Source: an uncultured Oscillospiraceae bacterium
GTDB lineage: Bacteria > Bacillota > Clostridia > Oscillospirales > Ruminococcaceae
DNA: 45,141 bases
Assembly: GCA_904384225.1 (NCBI GenBank)
Contig: CAJFJV010000013.1
Location: 1 to 45,141, forward strand
Direction of reading: 5' to 3'
Shown: piece after piece, positions 24,920-33,478 of the stretch
Position numbering within the stretch: position 1 is the first letter of the stretch
Layout: each line of letters begins with the position of its first letter
Translations under genes and position numbers: made by a program
Notes under the pieces: generated by a model
What the model was told of the DNA's origin: nothing
The model's input: the letters and a program-made list of their open reading frames with translations, nothing else
The model's database searches: none

Positions 24920-26161
24920 TCACATTTCCGTATCCTGTTCTGAAATTCCAAGAACCGTTTCTTCTGCATCCTGTAAGGCTTCTACGCTGCGCAGCCTGCT
25001 TTGAATAATACGGTTGCGGTCATTCGCCGCATGCAGTGTCTTTGACGCACGATCAAGCTGATCGATCGCTTTCTCCAGCAGATCCCCGAATTTTTCATAC
25101 TGTCCCTTTGCCGCCCCCAATACTTTCCATACTTCATCGGCCTTTTTATTGATTGCAATGGAGCGGAACCCCATAGCCAGCGAATTCAATATGGCGGTTA
25201 TCGTCGATGGCCCAGCTAACATAACGTGATAATCGGTGCGCAGTTTTTCCGGCAGCCCAGCCGACGAATACGCCTCCGCATAAAGCCCTTCTGTCGCAAG
25301 GTACAAAATCGCAAAGGGCGTCGTATCCGGCAGGCAGATATATTTGGAAACAGCTTTTGCCTCATCCCGAATCCGTGCGGCAAGCGCCTTCCGCGCCTCC
25401 TCCAAAGCTTGAAATTCCCCGTTTTCCGCCGCTGCTGTCAAACGCGCATAATCCTCCATAGGAAATTTAGAATCAATCGGAAGATATGTAAATCCACCGT
25501 TTTCTGCCGCAGAAGGAATCCGCACGGCGAACTCCACCCGCTCTGCGGACTTAGGGTTGGTCGCCACATTTTTGTCGTACATCCCAGGGATGGTTTCATT
25601 CAAGATCTCCTCAAGCTGCGCCTCTGCCCAAACGCCGCGCACCTTAACATTGGTAAGTACACGGTTTAATCCGCGCACGCTGTCTGTTACGCCGCCCGAT
25701 AACTCTTTCATCTCGCCGAGAGACCGGTACACATTATTTAGCTGTTCGGAAACGGTCTGAAAGGAAGCATTTAACCGTGAATTCAATGTTTCAGAAAGCT
25801 TTTCGTCCACTGTACGGCGCATTTCCTCCAGCTTTTTCTCATTGCTCTCCTGCATGCCGCGAATCGCCTTGTCCAGTTTTTCCCCCTGCCGTTCCGCTGA
25901 ATGCAGGTTCAACTCCTGCATCCGGTTTAAAGAATCCAACAGGCTCTGCATCATCTCGATATGGTTGCGGGTGCTGCGCTCCCCCGCTTCATTCATCTCC
26001 CGTACGACTTCTCCCCGCAGCGCCGATATGTTCTGCTGCATCAAGAGCATGGCAGAGGGCTCCTGCGCCTTGGACTTCCTGTCTTTCCGGGGCATTCTTA
26101 TCAAGATCAAAATCAACAAAAGCAGAATGACTGCCAATAATGCCAGTATTATCATTTCCAT
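24920..26161 (-). CDS. rmuC: RmuC family DNA recombination protein
   Basis: RmuC limits DNA inversions and structural recombination in E. coli; its biochemical activity is poorly defined. The 413-residue protein has an N-terminal membrane helix (about 3-22), a long coiled coil (about 35-150) and the nuclease-like core with VEFAVRIP and PIDSKFPMEDY, where the Asp and the SK pair match the PD-(D/E)XK pattern. It stands alone on the minus strand between terminator and its own promoter. Confidence 0.93.
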   Translation of the reverse strand: MEMIILALLAVILLLLILILIRMPRKDRKSKAQEPSAMLLMQQNISALRGEVVREMNEAGERSTRNHIEMMQSLLDSLNRMQELNLHSAERQGEKLDKAIRGMQESNEKKLEEMRRTVDEKLSETLNSRLNASFQTVSEQLNNVYRSLGEMKELSGGVTDSVRGLNRVLTNVKVRGVWAEAQLEEILNETIPGMYDKNVATNPKSAERVEFAVRIPSAAENGGFTYLPIDSKFPMEDYARLTAAAENGEFQALEEARKALAARIRDEAKAVSKYICLPDTTPFAILYLATEGLYAEAYSSAGLPEKLRTDYHVMLAGPSTITAILNSLAMGFRSIAINKKADEVWKVLGAAKGQYEKFGDLLEKAIDQLDRASKTLHAANDRNRIIQSRLRSVEALQDAEETVLGISEQDTEM

Positions 26162-26274
26162 GTGCTTGTTCTCCTATTCCCGCGAATACACGCTCAAATA
26201 CAGCGCTTAAGGCCGGACAGCTTCACGTTTGGCTCCCATCACAGCCGCTGTTTCACTTTATTTACCATGCCAGC

Positions 26275-26304
26275 ATTATAACACTTTGAATATAGCGGGT
26301 GCAA
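26275..26304 (-). promoter_or_regulatory. candidate rmuC promoter (extended -10)
   Basis: On the minus strand a perfect TATAAT (26280-26275) is preceded by TGT (extended -10) and, 18 bases upstream, by a weak TTGCAC. The leader to rmuC would be about 107 nt. Confidence 0.55.
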
Positions 26305-26389
26305 TCCATATTCTTTTCATTATCTTAAGATAAGTCCATTCCTTTCCCCTTTCTGCTTTTTATGAAATTTCTCCTTTTGCAAATAAAGC

Positions 26390-26418
26390 TTGAATTTGCC
26401 TTCCCAACATAATATAAT
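26390..26418 (+). promoter_or_regulatory. sigma-A-type promoter of the tsaE operon
   Basis: TTGAAT (26390-26395), a 17-bp spacer and perfect TATAAT (26413-26418). It leaves a leader of about 87 nt before tsaE. It is divergent from the rmuC promoter. The rest of the gap 26162-26511 shows nothing further. Confidence 0.75.
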
Positions 26419-26511
26419 GGACAAGAGAAATCCTGCTGTTGGCTTTATAGATTTTCGCTGCGCCGACAGTTTCTTTTCTGCATTTTGTTTTGCCGCAATG
26501 AGGAGGTTCGT

Positions 26512-26940
26512 ATGCTCCGTGTTACAACGCATTCTGTCAAAGAAACCGAACAGTTTGCACAGAAGTTGGCGCAAAAACTGAAGCCGAACGATATTATTGC
26601 CTTTACAGGCGGACTTGGCGCCGGGAAGACCGCTTTTGTCCGCGGCTTGGCCAATGGGCTCGGCTGTTCGGATGAAGTTTCAAGCCCCACCTTCTCGCTG
26701 GTTCATGAATACGAAGGCCCGATCGTGCTTTATCATTTTGATATGTATCGTGTCCACACGATGGACGAACTGTATTCAACTGGTTTTTATGATTATCTGG
26801 GATGCGGCGGTATTTTAGCCATTGAATGGAGTGAGAATATCGCTTCTGCTTTGAAGTGGGAATCGTGCATTTTTGTTTCGATTGAGCAGGATGGGGAGAA
26901 TACGCGAACCATTACCGTAAATGGAGGAGACCGCTTTTGA
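26512..26940 (+). CDS. tsaE: tRNA threonylcarbamoyladenosine ATPase TsaE
   Basis: TsaE is the ATPase partner of TsaB and TsaD in t6A tRNA modification. The 142-residue protein has Walker A GGLGAGKT at 33-40, SSPTFSLV and DMYR motifs, and IEWSE near the C-terminus, all family landmarks. ATG 26512 follows GAGGAGG; the longer frame is not needed. The stop overlaps the TTG start of tsaB. Confidence 0.95.
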   Translation: MLRVTTHSVKETEQFAQKLAQKLKPNDIIAFTGGLGAGKTAFVRGLANGLGCSDEVSSPTFSLVHEYEGPIVLYHFDMYRVHTMDELYSTGFYDYLGCGGILAIEWSENIASALKWESCIFVSIEQDGENTRTITVNGGDRF

Positions 26941-27653
26941 ATATATTGGCACTGGATACTTCTGCAAAGACTACTTCCGTTTGCATTGCTTCGGATGAAC
27001 AAATTCTTTCCGAATTTTCTGTTATTGCTACACAGACGCATTCTCAAACGCTGATGCCGATGCTGCAATCCGCAGTGCAGTCCTGCGGGATTTCGTTAAA
27101 AGAAATCGACCTGTACGCCGTAAGCAACGGGCCCGGCTCTTTTACCGGCCTGCGCATTGGCATCGGCGCTATCAAAGGGATGGCGATGGGTGCACAAAAA
27201 CCTTGTATCGGCATTTCTACACTCGAGGCATTGGCGCAGAACCTTTATGGCATGCACGGTATTATCTGTGCCGTAATGGATGCCCGCTGCAATCAGGTGT
27301 ACACTGCATCGTTTACGATGAAAAACGGCGTTTTTACGCGTATTACAGCGGATGAAGCACTTTCCGTCGACGAACTTGGCGGCGTGCTCCGCGGCTACAT
27401 TGAACCGATTGTTTTAGTAGGAGATGGAGCAGAGCTGTGTTATGAGCAGCTTAAAGAACGCATCCCCAATATTCAGATTGCTGCCCCTGCAAACCGGTAC
27501 CAGCGCGCGTCCAGTGTAGCCGCGTGTGCTTGGCGCCATGCAAGCGAGGCAGTTTCTGCTGCGGATTTGCTTCCGCTATATCTGCGGCTGCCGCAGGCTG
27601 AACGCGAACGCCTTGCGCGGCAACAGGAAAAGGAGGCTGTTTTTAATGGATAA
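26937..27653 (+). CDS. tsaB: tRNA threonylcarbamoyladenosine dimerization protein TsaB
   Basis: TsaB is the inactive Kae1-fold partner that dimerises with TsaD. The 238-residue protein has the phosphate-loop LALDTSAK motif (4-11) and the NGPGSFTGLRIG signature (64-75). The start is TTG with GGAGGAG upstream, sharing four bases with the tsaE stop. A canonical tsaD is not next to it; the only Kae1-like catalytic paralogue in this window is at 17246-18184. Confidence 0.94.
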   Translation: MNILALDTSAKTTSVCIASDEQILSEFSVIATQTHSQTLMPMLQSAVQSCGISLKEIDLYAVSNGPGSFTGLRIGIGAIKGMAMGAQKPCIGISTLEALAQNLYGMHGIICAVMDARCNQVYTASFTMKNGVFTRITADEALSVDELGGVLRGYIEPIVLVGDGAELCYEQLKERIPNIQIAAPANRYQRASSVAACAWRHASEAVSAADLLPLYLRLPQAERERLARQQEKEAVFNG

Positions 27654-28101
27654 TAAAGTATTTCACACCGTTGCCGTCGGCAGCGATCATGCGGGATTTG
27701 CCCTTAAGACAACGCTGATTACTTGGCTTGCTGAACACGATTTTGAGGTGCTTGATTGCGGATGCTACACTTCAGACAGTGTCGATTATCCGGACATCGC
27801 GGAAACGACCTGCCACGCTGTAACTGAAAAAAAGGCGGACTGTGCTCTGTTGATCTGCGGCACAGGAATCGGGATTTCCATTGCAGCAAATAAAATAAAG
27901 GGAATTCGTGCAGCACTGTGCAGCGACTGCTTTTCTACAAAATACACCCGGCTGCATAATGACTCCAACGCCATTTGTTTCGGCGCACGCGTCATGGCGG
28001 ACGGACTCTGTGAAGAACTTCTCTCCATTTTTTTAACCACTCCGTTTGAAGGCGGCCGGCATCAGCGCCGCATTGATAAAATTTCCGCGCTGGAAGAATA
28101 A
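27646..28101 (+). CDS. rpiB: ribose-5-phosphate isomerase B
   Basis: The RpiB/LacAB family isomerises ribose 5-phosphate and ribulose 5-phosphate. The 151-residue protein keeps SDHAG (13-17), DYPD (48-51), the active-site Cys71 in CGTGIG and His104 in the RLHNDSN motif. ATG 27646 follows AAGGAGG and overlaps the last codons of tsaB. The adjacent upp gene, needing PRPP made from ribose 5-phosphate, is a frequent clostridial neighbour. Confidence 0.94.
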   Translation: MDNKVFHTVAVGSDHAGFALKTTLITWLAEHDFEVLDCGCYTSDSVDYPDIAETTCHAVTEKKADCALLICGTGIGISIAANKIKGIRAALCSDCFSTKYTRLHNDSNAICFGARVMADGLCEELLSIFLTTPFEGGRHQRRIDKISALEE

Positions 28102-28173
28102 CAGAGCGGGCCGGAACAGGCGCTGTGTCCCTTTTCCGGTAAAAAAACGGCACAGAGAAAAGGAAGTCTGTTT

Positions 28174-28803
28174 ATGAGCGCCCCTTTTATTATGGATCAT
28201 CCGTTAATCCAGCATAAGCTTTCTTTCCTGCGTGATAAAAATACCGGGTCTAAGGAATTCCGTGAGCTGATCTGTGAAATCGCCATGCTGATGTGTTATG
28301 AAGCAACACGGAACCTAACGCTGGAAGAAGTAGAAATCGAAACGCCGATCTGTAAAACAAAAACAAAAGTTGTCGCTGGGAAAAAACTTGCACTTGTTCC
28401 CATTCTGCGCGCAGGCCTTGGCATGGTAGACGGCGTTTTAAAAATGGTTCCGGCTGCAAAAGTCGGCCATATCGGCCTTTACCGCGACCCGGAAACAAAA
28501 GAGCCGCATGAGTATTATTGCAAGCTTCCAAACGATATTGCCAGCCGCGACGTCATTGTGCTTGACCCGATGCTCGCAACGGGCGGCTCTGCAATTGATG
28601 CGATCCGCATGCTAAAGCAAAAAGGCGTTTCGGCTATCAAATTCATGTGTATCATCGCAGCTCCGGAAGGGCTTGCCGCGCTGACAAAGGCGCATCCGGA
28701 TGTACAGGTATACTGTGCGGCACTGGATCAGTGTTTAAACGAACATGCTTATATCGTGCCGGGATTAGGCGATGCGGGCGACCGTATTTTCGGTACAAAA
28801 TAG
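28174..28803 (+). CDS. upp: uracil phosphoribosyltransferase
   Basis: Upp salvages uracil with PRPP to UMP. The 209-residue protein has the normal length, the PRPP-binding motif [10 protein letters not shown] near 131-140 and the uracil-binding C-terminal [12 protein letters not shown] segment. AAAGGAAG precedes the ATG. It follows rpiB by 72 bases and is closed by a strong terminator further downstream. Confidence 0.97.
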   Translation: MSAPFIMDHPLIQHKLSFLRDKNTGSKEFRELICEIAMLMCYEATRNLTLEEVEIETPICKTKTKVVAGKKLALVPILRAGLGMVDGVLKMVPAAKVGHIGLYRDPETKEPHEYYCKLPNDIASRDVIVLDPMLATGGSAIDAIRMLKQKGVSAIKFMCIIAAPEGLAALTKAHPDVQVYCAALDQCLNEHAYIVPGLGDAGDRIFGTK

Positions 28804-28963
28804 GCGTTTTTTCTTCCTCACCGGCCGCACAGCCGCTATACCTTTGAAAATGCGATCCGTCTGAATCATACTGACAGATTCTAAAGCGGCAATTGCCAAG
28901 GGCGCATACCGCCGGTTCCGTCTTGTAAAGCTGAAGAAGCGATGCGCCCGTCCGTTTTGAATT

Positions 28964-29014
28964 GCACCCCATTTGTTAGAAGCATTAGGCATCATAACAA
29001 ATGGGGTGCTTTTT
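28964..29014 (+). terminator. intrinsic terminator downstream of upp
   Basis: A perfect 15-bp stem (28964-28978 with 28995-29009) with a 16-base loop is followed by TTTTTAT. It is 160 bases after the upp stop; no other feature is seen between. Confidence 0.85.
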
Positions 29015-29026
29015 ATAATACGGGCC

Positions 29027-29055
29027 TTGTTATTTCACCGCTGCCGTGCTATGAT
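29027..29055 (+). promoter_or_regulatory. sigma-A-type promoter of the FAD oxidoreductase gene
   Basis: TTGTTA (29027-29032) and TATGAT (29050-29055) are separated by 17 bases, placing transcription start about 50 nt before the ATG at 29112 and directly after the upp terminator. Confidence 0.65.
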
Positions 29056-29111
29056 GAAAAAAATGCCTGATGCCTTTTATCGAGGCTATAGCAAGAAGAG
29101 AGGGATTCCTT

Positions 29112-30497
29112 ATGCATTCCTATCAAATCACCAAAACCATCCGGGAAGCTTATCATGCGGATATTGTTGTATGCGGCGGCGGAACTGCCGGAACGTTTGC
29201 CGCTATGTCTGCGGCCGACGCCGGGAAAAGCGTTATGATTATCGAGTCCTTTGGCGGATTGGGCGGTACATCGACACAGGGGCTCGTTACACCGGTTATG
29301 AGCTCTTATATTCCAAACGAACCAAAATGTTCTTATCTGGCAAACGAACTGAACGCGCTTTTAAAAGAACGGGGCGCACTGGACGATAGGACCGGCCGCA
29401 TTTTTGACCCGATGATGCTTAAAATCTGTCTGGAACAGATGTGTCTTAAACGTGATATCCCCATCCTGTTTTATTCTTTTATCACAGACGTCATTGTACA
29501 AAACAACACGCTGAAAGCGGTTATCGTATCCAATAAATCCGGCACTATGGCGGTCGGTGGGAAAATTTTTATTGATGCGACCGGCGACGGCGATGTTTCC
29601 GTGCTTTGCGGGGCACAGTATCACAAGGGCGATCCCGAAACAGGGAAAAACCAACCGATCTCCCTGCGGTATATTGTCGATCATGTGGACTGCGGCGCAC
29701 TTTCCCGCTTTTTTGCCGATGAAATCCGACGCACCGGTATCCATGACGGCACATGCTTAAGCGACCCGGAAGAGCTTTACGCATCAGTCAACCGCAGCGG
29801 CGGCCAAACGCTCTCCTCTTTATTTGACCGTGCCGTCTCTGCCGGTGATCTGATTGACGAAGACAGCTGGTATTGGCAGATGTTTAAAATTACCGGAAGG
29901 CCCGGCTCTATTGCGTTTAATAATCCTGAATTTTTTGAAAATGTAGATGGCACAAATATCGAGCATTTGACACAGGCACAGCTTATCGGGAAACAGGCTA
30001 TTTACCGTCAGCTGCATTTTTACAAAAAATATATGAGGGGTTTTGAAAACGCCTATATTGCAGAAATCGCCCCTATGGTCGGCGTACGGGAAAGCCGCAA
30101 TATCCAGACGGAATACGTTGTAACGGCGGAAGATCTTCTGGCACGCCGAAAGTTTCCCGACGCCTTCTGCCAATCCAATTATCCCGTTGACATCCATGGG
30201 AAAACGCTGCATTTTGATGAGTCCTTCTCCCCGGCCGAAGATGGAAAACCTTATTTTGAAATTCCATGCCGCTCCTTAATCGTGAAAGGGGTTGGCAACC
30301 TTTTAGTTGCAGGACGGTGCCTTGGTGCAGAGTTTCTGGCGCAAGCTGCAATCCGTACCCAGCATACGATGCGTTCCTCCGGGGAGGCGGCCGGCCTTCT
30401 CGCCTCTGCTGCCTTGGAAAAACGCTGCCCGGTAAAAGAGATAGACGGACGCATTATTCGCAAGGAAATGGAAATACGTGGGGCGGAATTCGTATAA
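29112..30497 (+). CDS. FAD-dependent oxidoreductase (FAD_oxidored family)
   Basis: The 461-residue flavoprotein has the N-terminal dinucleotide-binding GGGTAG motif (22-27), the FAD-binding IES and GGLGGTSTQG motif, an internal DATGDGDVS motif and a C-terminal VAGRCLGAE segment. This matches PF12831-type oxidoreductases, often annotated only by fold. No substrate can be assigned. ATG 29112 follows AGAGAGG and fits the family N-terminus; the upstream frame extension covers the promoter. It is a single-gene unit. Confidence 0.85.
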   Translation: MHSYQITKTIREAYHADIVVCGGGTAGTFAAMSAADAGKSVMIIESFGGLGGTSTQGLVTPVMSSYIPNEPKCSYLANELNALLKERGALDDRTGRIFDPMMLKICLEQMCLKRDIPILFYSFITDVIVQNNTLKAVIVSNKSGTMAVGGKIFIDATGDGDVSVLCGAQYHKGDPETGKNQPISLRYIVDHVDCGALSRFFADEIRRTGIHDGTCLSDPEELYASVNRSGGQTLSSLFDRAVSAGDLIDEDSWYWQMFKITGRPGSIAFNNPEFFENVDGTNIEHLTQAQLIGKQAIYRQLHFYKKYMRGFENAYIAEIAPMVGVRESRNIQTEYVVTAEDLLARRKFPDAFCQSNYPVDIHGKTLHFDESFSPAEDGKPYFEIPCRSLIVKGVGNLLVAGRCLGAEFLAQAAIRTQHTMRSSGEAAGLLASAALEKRCPVKEIDGRIIRKEMEIRGAEFV

Positions 30498-30530
30498 AAT
30501 TTGAAATTATCTATGTATGTTGTTTAACTA

Positions 30531-31874
30531 TCATTGATTTAATTTCAATATTCCACGATTCACTTTCATTTTCAAAATACGACGAACACTTTCATCAATT
30601 CGTTTTTCAGAAATTTTCCCTGATAAAACAGCGTCTTGTAAAGCAGAGATGGCTGCAGACGGATCGTTCGGACATAGCAACATATCAACTCCTGCGGTCA
30701 CAGATCTTACTGCAATTTCTCCGCTTCCGTATGAATCAGTCAGAGCTTTCATCTGCAATCCGTCAGTAATGATAACACCTTGAAACCCCAATTCTCTCCG
30801 CAACAAATCGGTTACAATCCGGGAAGAAAACGGTGCGGGTTGGGAATTGTCTATTTTTGTTAAAATCAAATGCCCTATCATTACCATATCGCTGCCAGCG
30901 GAAATACCCGCCTTAAAAGGTAAAAGTTCGTTTTCCCGTAACTCTGCAAGACTTTTGTCTACATACACTGCGCCGTCGTGTGAATCAGCGAGTGTATCAC
31001 CGTGACCTGGGAAGTGCTTAAGCGCTGTACCTACGCCTCCTGCGTGAAATCCTTTTACAGCTGAAGGAATCAGCTGGGCTGCTTGGCCAAAATCATCACT
31101 ATAAGCCCGATTTCCAATTACAGTATTGGAAGGATTCGACCAAACGTCAGCAACTGGAGCCATATCTACATTGAAACCTAAAGATTTCATATCTGACGCT
31201 ATTGTGTATGCATTTTGATAGGCAACGCCAGTCCCTTTATCCTTATAGTCATACATTGGTCCGATATATGTCGTCCCAACTGTGTGCATAAGACGGTTTA
31301 CTCGTCCGCCTTCTTCATCGCAAGTTAAAATAAGAGGAATATCAGAATAATTTTGTGTATTAGTAAGCATTGTACGAACTTGCTGTTTACTGACAAGATT
31401 TTGTGCGCTATATAAAATCCCGCCTATTGGAAGCTTTTTTAAAGCATTTTTTGTTGTTTCTCCAGCTGCTGTTACTTTTGATACATTTGTAAGTTGCTCT
31501 GGGCTGAGGATCATCATCTGACAGATTTTTTCATACAACGTCATGTTCGATATGATACTATCAACAGTATTTTTCTTTTCATATTTAGAACTGCTCTCGC
31601 TTGCAAAACCCTTTTTGTTCTCTGTCTGACTGGACTCAGTTCCTGTTTCGGCTTGCAGGCTTGCCTCTTCCTTTTGCTCGATCTCAGAACTTACTGCTGC
31701 TTGAGAAGAGCTATCTTCCTGCGAACTACCTGCCTCCGTTGTAATAGATATATCAGAGGAGACACTGCTCGATTCAGCCAAGCTGCTTCCCTGCAATTCA
31801 GTTTGTGTACATGCACTTAATCCAAACAAAAAAAAGCAGCACAAAGCAAATATTTTTTTCTTTTTCAAAACCAT
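30531..31874 (-). CDS. NagZ-like glycoside hydrolase family 3 lipoprotein
   Basis: A lipoprotein signal with LSAC lipobox (Cys22) is followed by a Ser/Glu-rich linker (about 25-105) and a GH3 N-terminal catalytic domain. The beta-N-acetylhexosaminidase motif KHFPGHGDT (286-294) with the DSH dyad and the nucleophile Asp371 in ITDGL are present. It probably trims N-acetylglucosamine from cell-wall fragments outside the membrane. ATG 31874 has GAGGA five bases upstream; a GTG one codon earlier is possible. Base composition is more AT-rich than neighbours. There is no serine beta-lactamase-like C-terminal domain. Confidence 0.92.
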   Translation of the reverse strand: MVLKKKKIFALCCFFLFGLSACTQTELQGSSLAESSSVSSDISITTEAGSSQEDSSSQAAVSSEIEQKEEASLQAETGTESSQTENKKGFASESSSKYEKKNTVDSIISNMTLYEKICQMMILSPEQLTNVSKVTAAGETTKNALKKLPIGGILYSAQNLVSKQQVRTMLTNTQNYSDIPLILTCDEEGGRVNRLMHTVGTTYIGPMYDYKDKGTGVAYQNAYTIASDMKSLGFNVDMAPVADVWSNPSNTVIGNRAYSDDFGQAAQLIPSAVKGFHAGGVGTALKHFPGHGDTLADSHDGAVYVDKSLAELRENELLPFKAGISAGSDMVMIGHLILTKIDNSQPAPFSSRIVTDLLRRELGFQGVIITDGLQMKALTDSYGSGEIAVRSVTAGVDMLLCPNDPSAAISALQDAVLSGKISEKRIDESVRRILKMKVNRGILKLNQ

Positions 31875-31908
31875 CACATTCCTCGTATAAAGAAGCTAAA
31901 TATAAATA

Positions 31909-31945
31909 AAAACAACCCTAGACATATCCTATCTCGGGTTGTTTT
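31909..31945 (-). terminator. terminator of the tRNA-Pro gene
   Basis: A stem of ten pairs (31909-31918 with 31936-31945) with A-rich and T-rich flanks lies directly after the tRNA 3' end on the minus strand, and just before the NagZ-like gene. Confidence 0.75.
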
Positions 31946-31946
31946 T

Positions 31947-32022
31947 TGGTCGGAGTAACGTGACTTGAACACGCGGCCTCTTGACCCCCAGTCAAGCGCG
32001 CTACCAGCTGCGCCATACCCCG
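31947..32022 (-). tRNA. tRNA-Pro(GGG)
   Basis: The minus strand folds into a full cloverleaf: acceptor CGGGGTA with TACTCCG, D-stem GCGC/GCGC, anticodon stem CTTGA/TCAAG with loop CTGGGGG giving anticodon GGG, and a T-arm GCGTG/CACGT around TTCAAGT. The C1-G72 pair is typical for proline tRNA. Discriminator A and the CCA end are encoded (31950-31947). Confidence 0.93.
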
Positions 32023-32035
32023 ATCCTGCCCTCCT

Positions 32036-32064
32036 ATTATATCGAATGGTGCGTTCGTTGTCAA
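32036..32064 (-). promoter_or_regulatory. consensus promoter of tRNA-Pro
   Basis: On the minus strand a perfect TTGACA (32064-32059), a 17-bp spacer and a perfect TATAAT (32041-32036). Such strong promoters are typical for stable RNA genes. Confidence 0.92.
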
Positions 32065-32073
32065 GGCCGATAT

Positions 32074-32364
32074 TCACATACGAAAATCATTTCCGCTCCA
32101 CGACTCATATATTTCTTTAAGCAGGATCTCATCGGTAAAAACCAGCATTTGCAACTTCTGCATTGCCAGCAGGTTTCGAAAATCATCCGGCTTATGGTCT
32201 GGCGACAGGCACATCTCCTTTTGGGAATCAATTAGTTCACTGAACACATCATAAAACGACTCCAGAAAATCACGGTGCTCTTCACAAACCGGAATTCGGA
32301 ACCCATTGTACACCATGGTTTCCACTGAAGCCCTTTCACAAAGCAAACAATCCGTTTCGCTCAT
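32074..32364 (-). CDS. small Cys-rich hypothetical protein (CxxC...CxxH)
   Basis: The 96-residue protein carries CLLC near the N-terminus and VCEEH about 20 residues later, a likely zinc knuckle (CxxC-x17-Cxxx/H). The rest is helical and acidic. I do not recognise the family. ATG 32364 is preceded by AAAGGGGGG; the longer open frame has no ribosome site. It lies directly upstream of the tRNA promoter on the same strand. Confidence 0.65.
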   Translation of the reverse strand: MSETDCLLCERASVETMVYNGFRIPVCEEHRDFLESFYDVFSELIDSQKEMCLSPDHKPDDFRNLLAMQKLQMLVFTDEILLKEIYESWSGNDFRM

Positions 32365-32446
32365 TTCTGAAGCCCCCCTTTGGTTCCGCGTCGTATGGCG
32401 CTTTTGATATGCGCTAATCATATCATATTTTTATACGCTTGTCGAG

Positions 32447-32475
32447 TTGCGGCCTATCACATGATATGATAAAAT
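32447..32475 (+). promoter_or_regulatory. candidate promoter of the YfcE-like gene
   Basis: TTGCGG (32447-32452), a 17-bp spacer and TAAAAT (32470-32475), about 100 bases before the start codon. Both boxes are imperfect. Confidence 0.4.
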
Positions 32476-32579
32476 AAAAATGGTTTTTCTTGACGCTATA
32501 CGCCTTATCGGCATTGCAGTATGGCTTGATATCGTTCATTTAAATACAGACAAATCACTATCAAGATTGGAGCGTTTTA

Positions 32580-33128
32580 ATGATGAAATGGATGATCGCA
32601 TCCGATATTCACGGTTCTGCTTTTTATTGTGAGAAGATGATCGCAGCATATCGTTCGGAACAAGCGGACAGGCTTCTTTTGTTGGGCGACTTGCTCTATC
32701 ACGGCCCACGCAACGACTTGCCAAAAGAATATGCTCCCAAAAAGGTCATCTCCATGCTCAACGAAATAAAAGATGAATTGGTCTGCGTCCGCGGGAATTG
32801 CGAGGCAGAGGTGGATCAAATGGTTCTTGCATTTCCAGTCCTTTCGGACAGCTGCCTGCTTTGTGAAAGCGGACGTTTAATTTTTGCAACACATGGGCAT
32901 CATTTTAATACCAGCTCCCTCCCGCCCCATAAAAAGGGAGATATCCTGCTGCACGGGCATACACATATCCCGGCCTGTGAAGAAGCTGACGGTATGCTAT
33001 ATATAAATCCCGGTTCCGTTTCCATCCCAAAGGCAGACAGCCCATACAGCTATATGACACTGGAAAACGGCATCTTCCGATGGAAAGATCTTGAGACCGG
33101 AGTTTGTTATCGGGAATACCACCTATAA
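32580..33128 (+). CDS. YfcE-like metallophosphodiesterase
   Basis: This 182-residue calcineurin-like phosphoesterase has the metal-binding motifs DIHG (9-12), GDLLYHGPRN (36-45), GNCE (72-75) and HGHTH (125-129), the pattern of E. coli YfcE (184 residues). In vitro YfcE cleaves phosphodiester bonds; the physiological substrate is not established. TTGGAGC precedes tandem ATGs at 32580 and 32583. It is a single-gene unit before the structured gap. Confidence 0.92.
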   Translation: MMKWMIASDIHGSAFYCEKMIAAYRSEQADRLLLLGDLLYHGPRNDLPKEYAPKKVISMLNEIKDELVCVRGNCEAEVDQMVLAFPVLSDSCLLCESGRLIFATHGHHFNTSSLPPHKKGDILLHGHTHIPACEEADGMLYINPGSVSIPKADSPYSYMTLENGIFRWKDLETGVCYREYHL

Positions 33129-33478
33129 TCAGGGACATAACGCTTTTGGCAATACGGCTAAACGCCGGTTTTTCTATTAGGATAGCACTTTCTCAAATCG
33201 CGGAAATGCGAAGTACAGAGAAAAACCGGGCTGTGTAAAAAATACGCGGGAGTATTCAGGCAAAAAGGGTTCCGCCTGTATTTTCCGCAGCAGCACATAT
33301 AAATTGGGACACAGCTTTTATTCAAAGAGAAAAGAGAGTGTCTGTGCCATGCAGGTGCTTGCCCTTTTGCCCCGAACAGGGTCGAAGTGAAATGGCCCGC
33401 CTTTGTCCTTTTTTAACCCATGGAAATACTTTTATTCTGCTGAAAACACCTTAAGACAGTTTTGAAGGAGGTCATGAT
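33129..33478 (+). other. structured intergenic region, candidate ncRNA or leader
   Basis: The gap is not coding in any convincing way. It contains a stem CCGGTTTTTCT/AGAAAAACCGG (near 33170-33228) with an inner CGC/GCG hairpin, a CAGGC/GCCTG hairpin (33257-33277), and a unit starting GGGACACAG (33306) that can pair with CTTTGTCC before a six-T run (near 33400-33415), preceded by TATAAA at 33298. That unit looks like a separate RNA of about 110 nt or a leader of the NYN gene. I do not recognise it as SRP RNA, 6S RNA or a known riboswitch. Confidence 0.4.

Noticed and set aside
30500-30548. TTGAAATTA/TAATTTCAA hairpin between the FAD oxidoreductase and the NagZ-like gene
   Set aside because: AT-only stem with a 30-base loop and no clear T-run; too weak to call a terminator.
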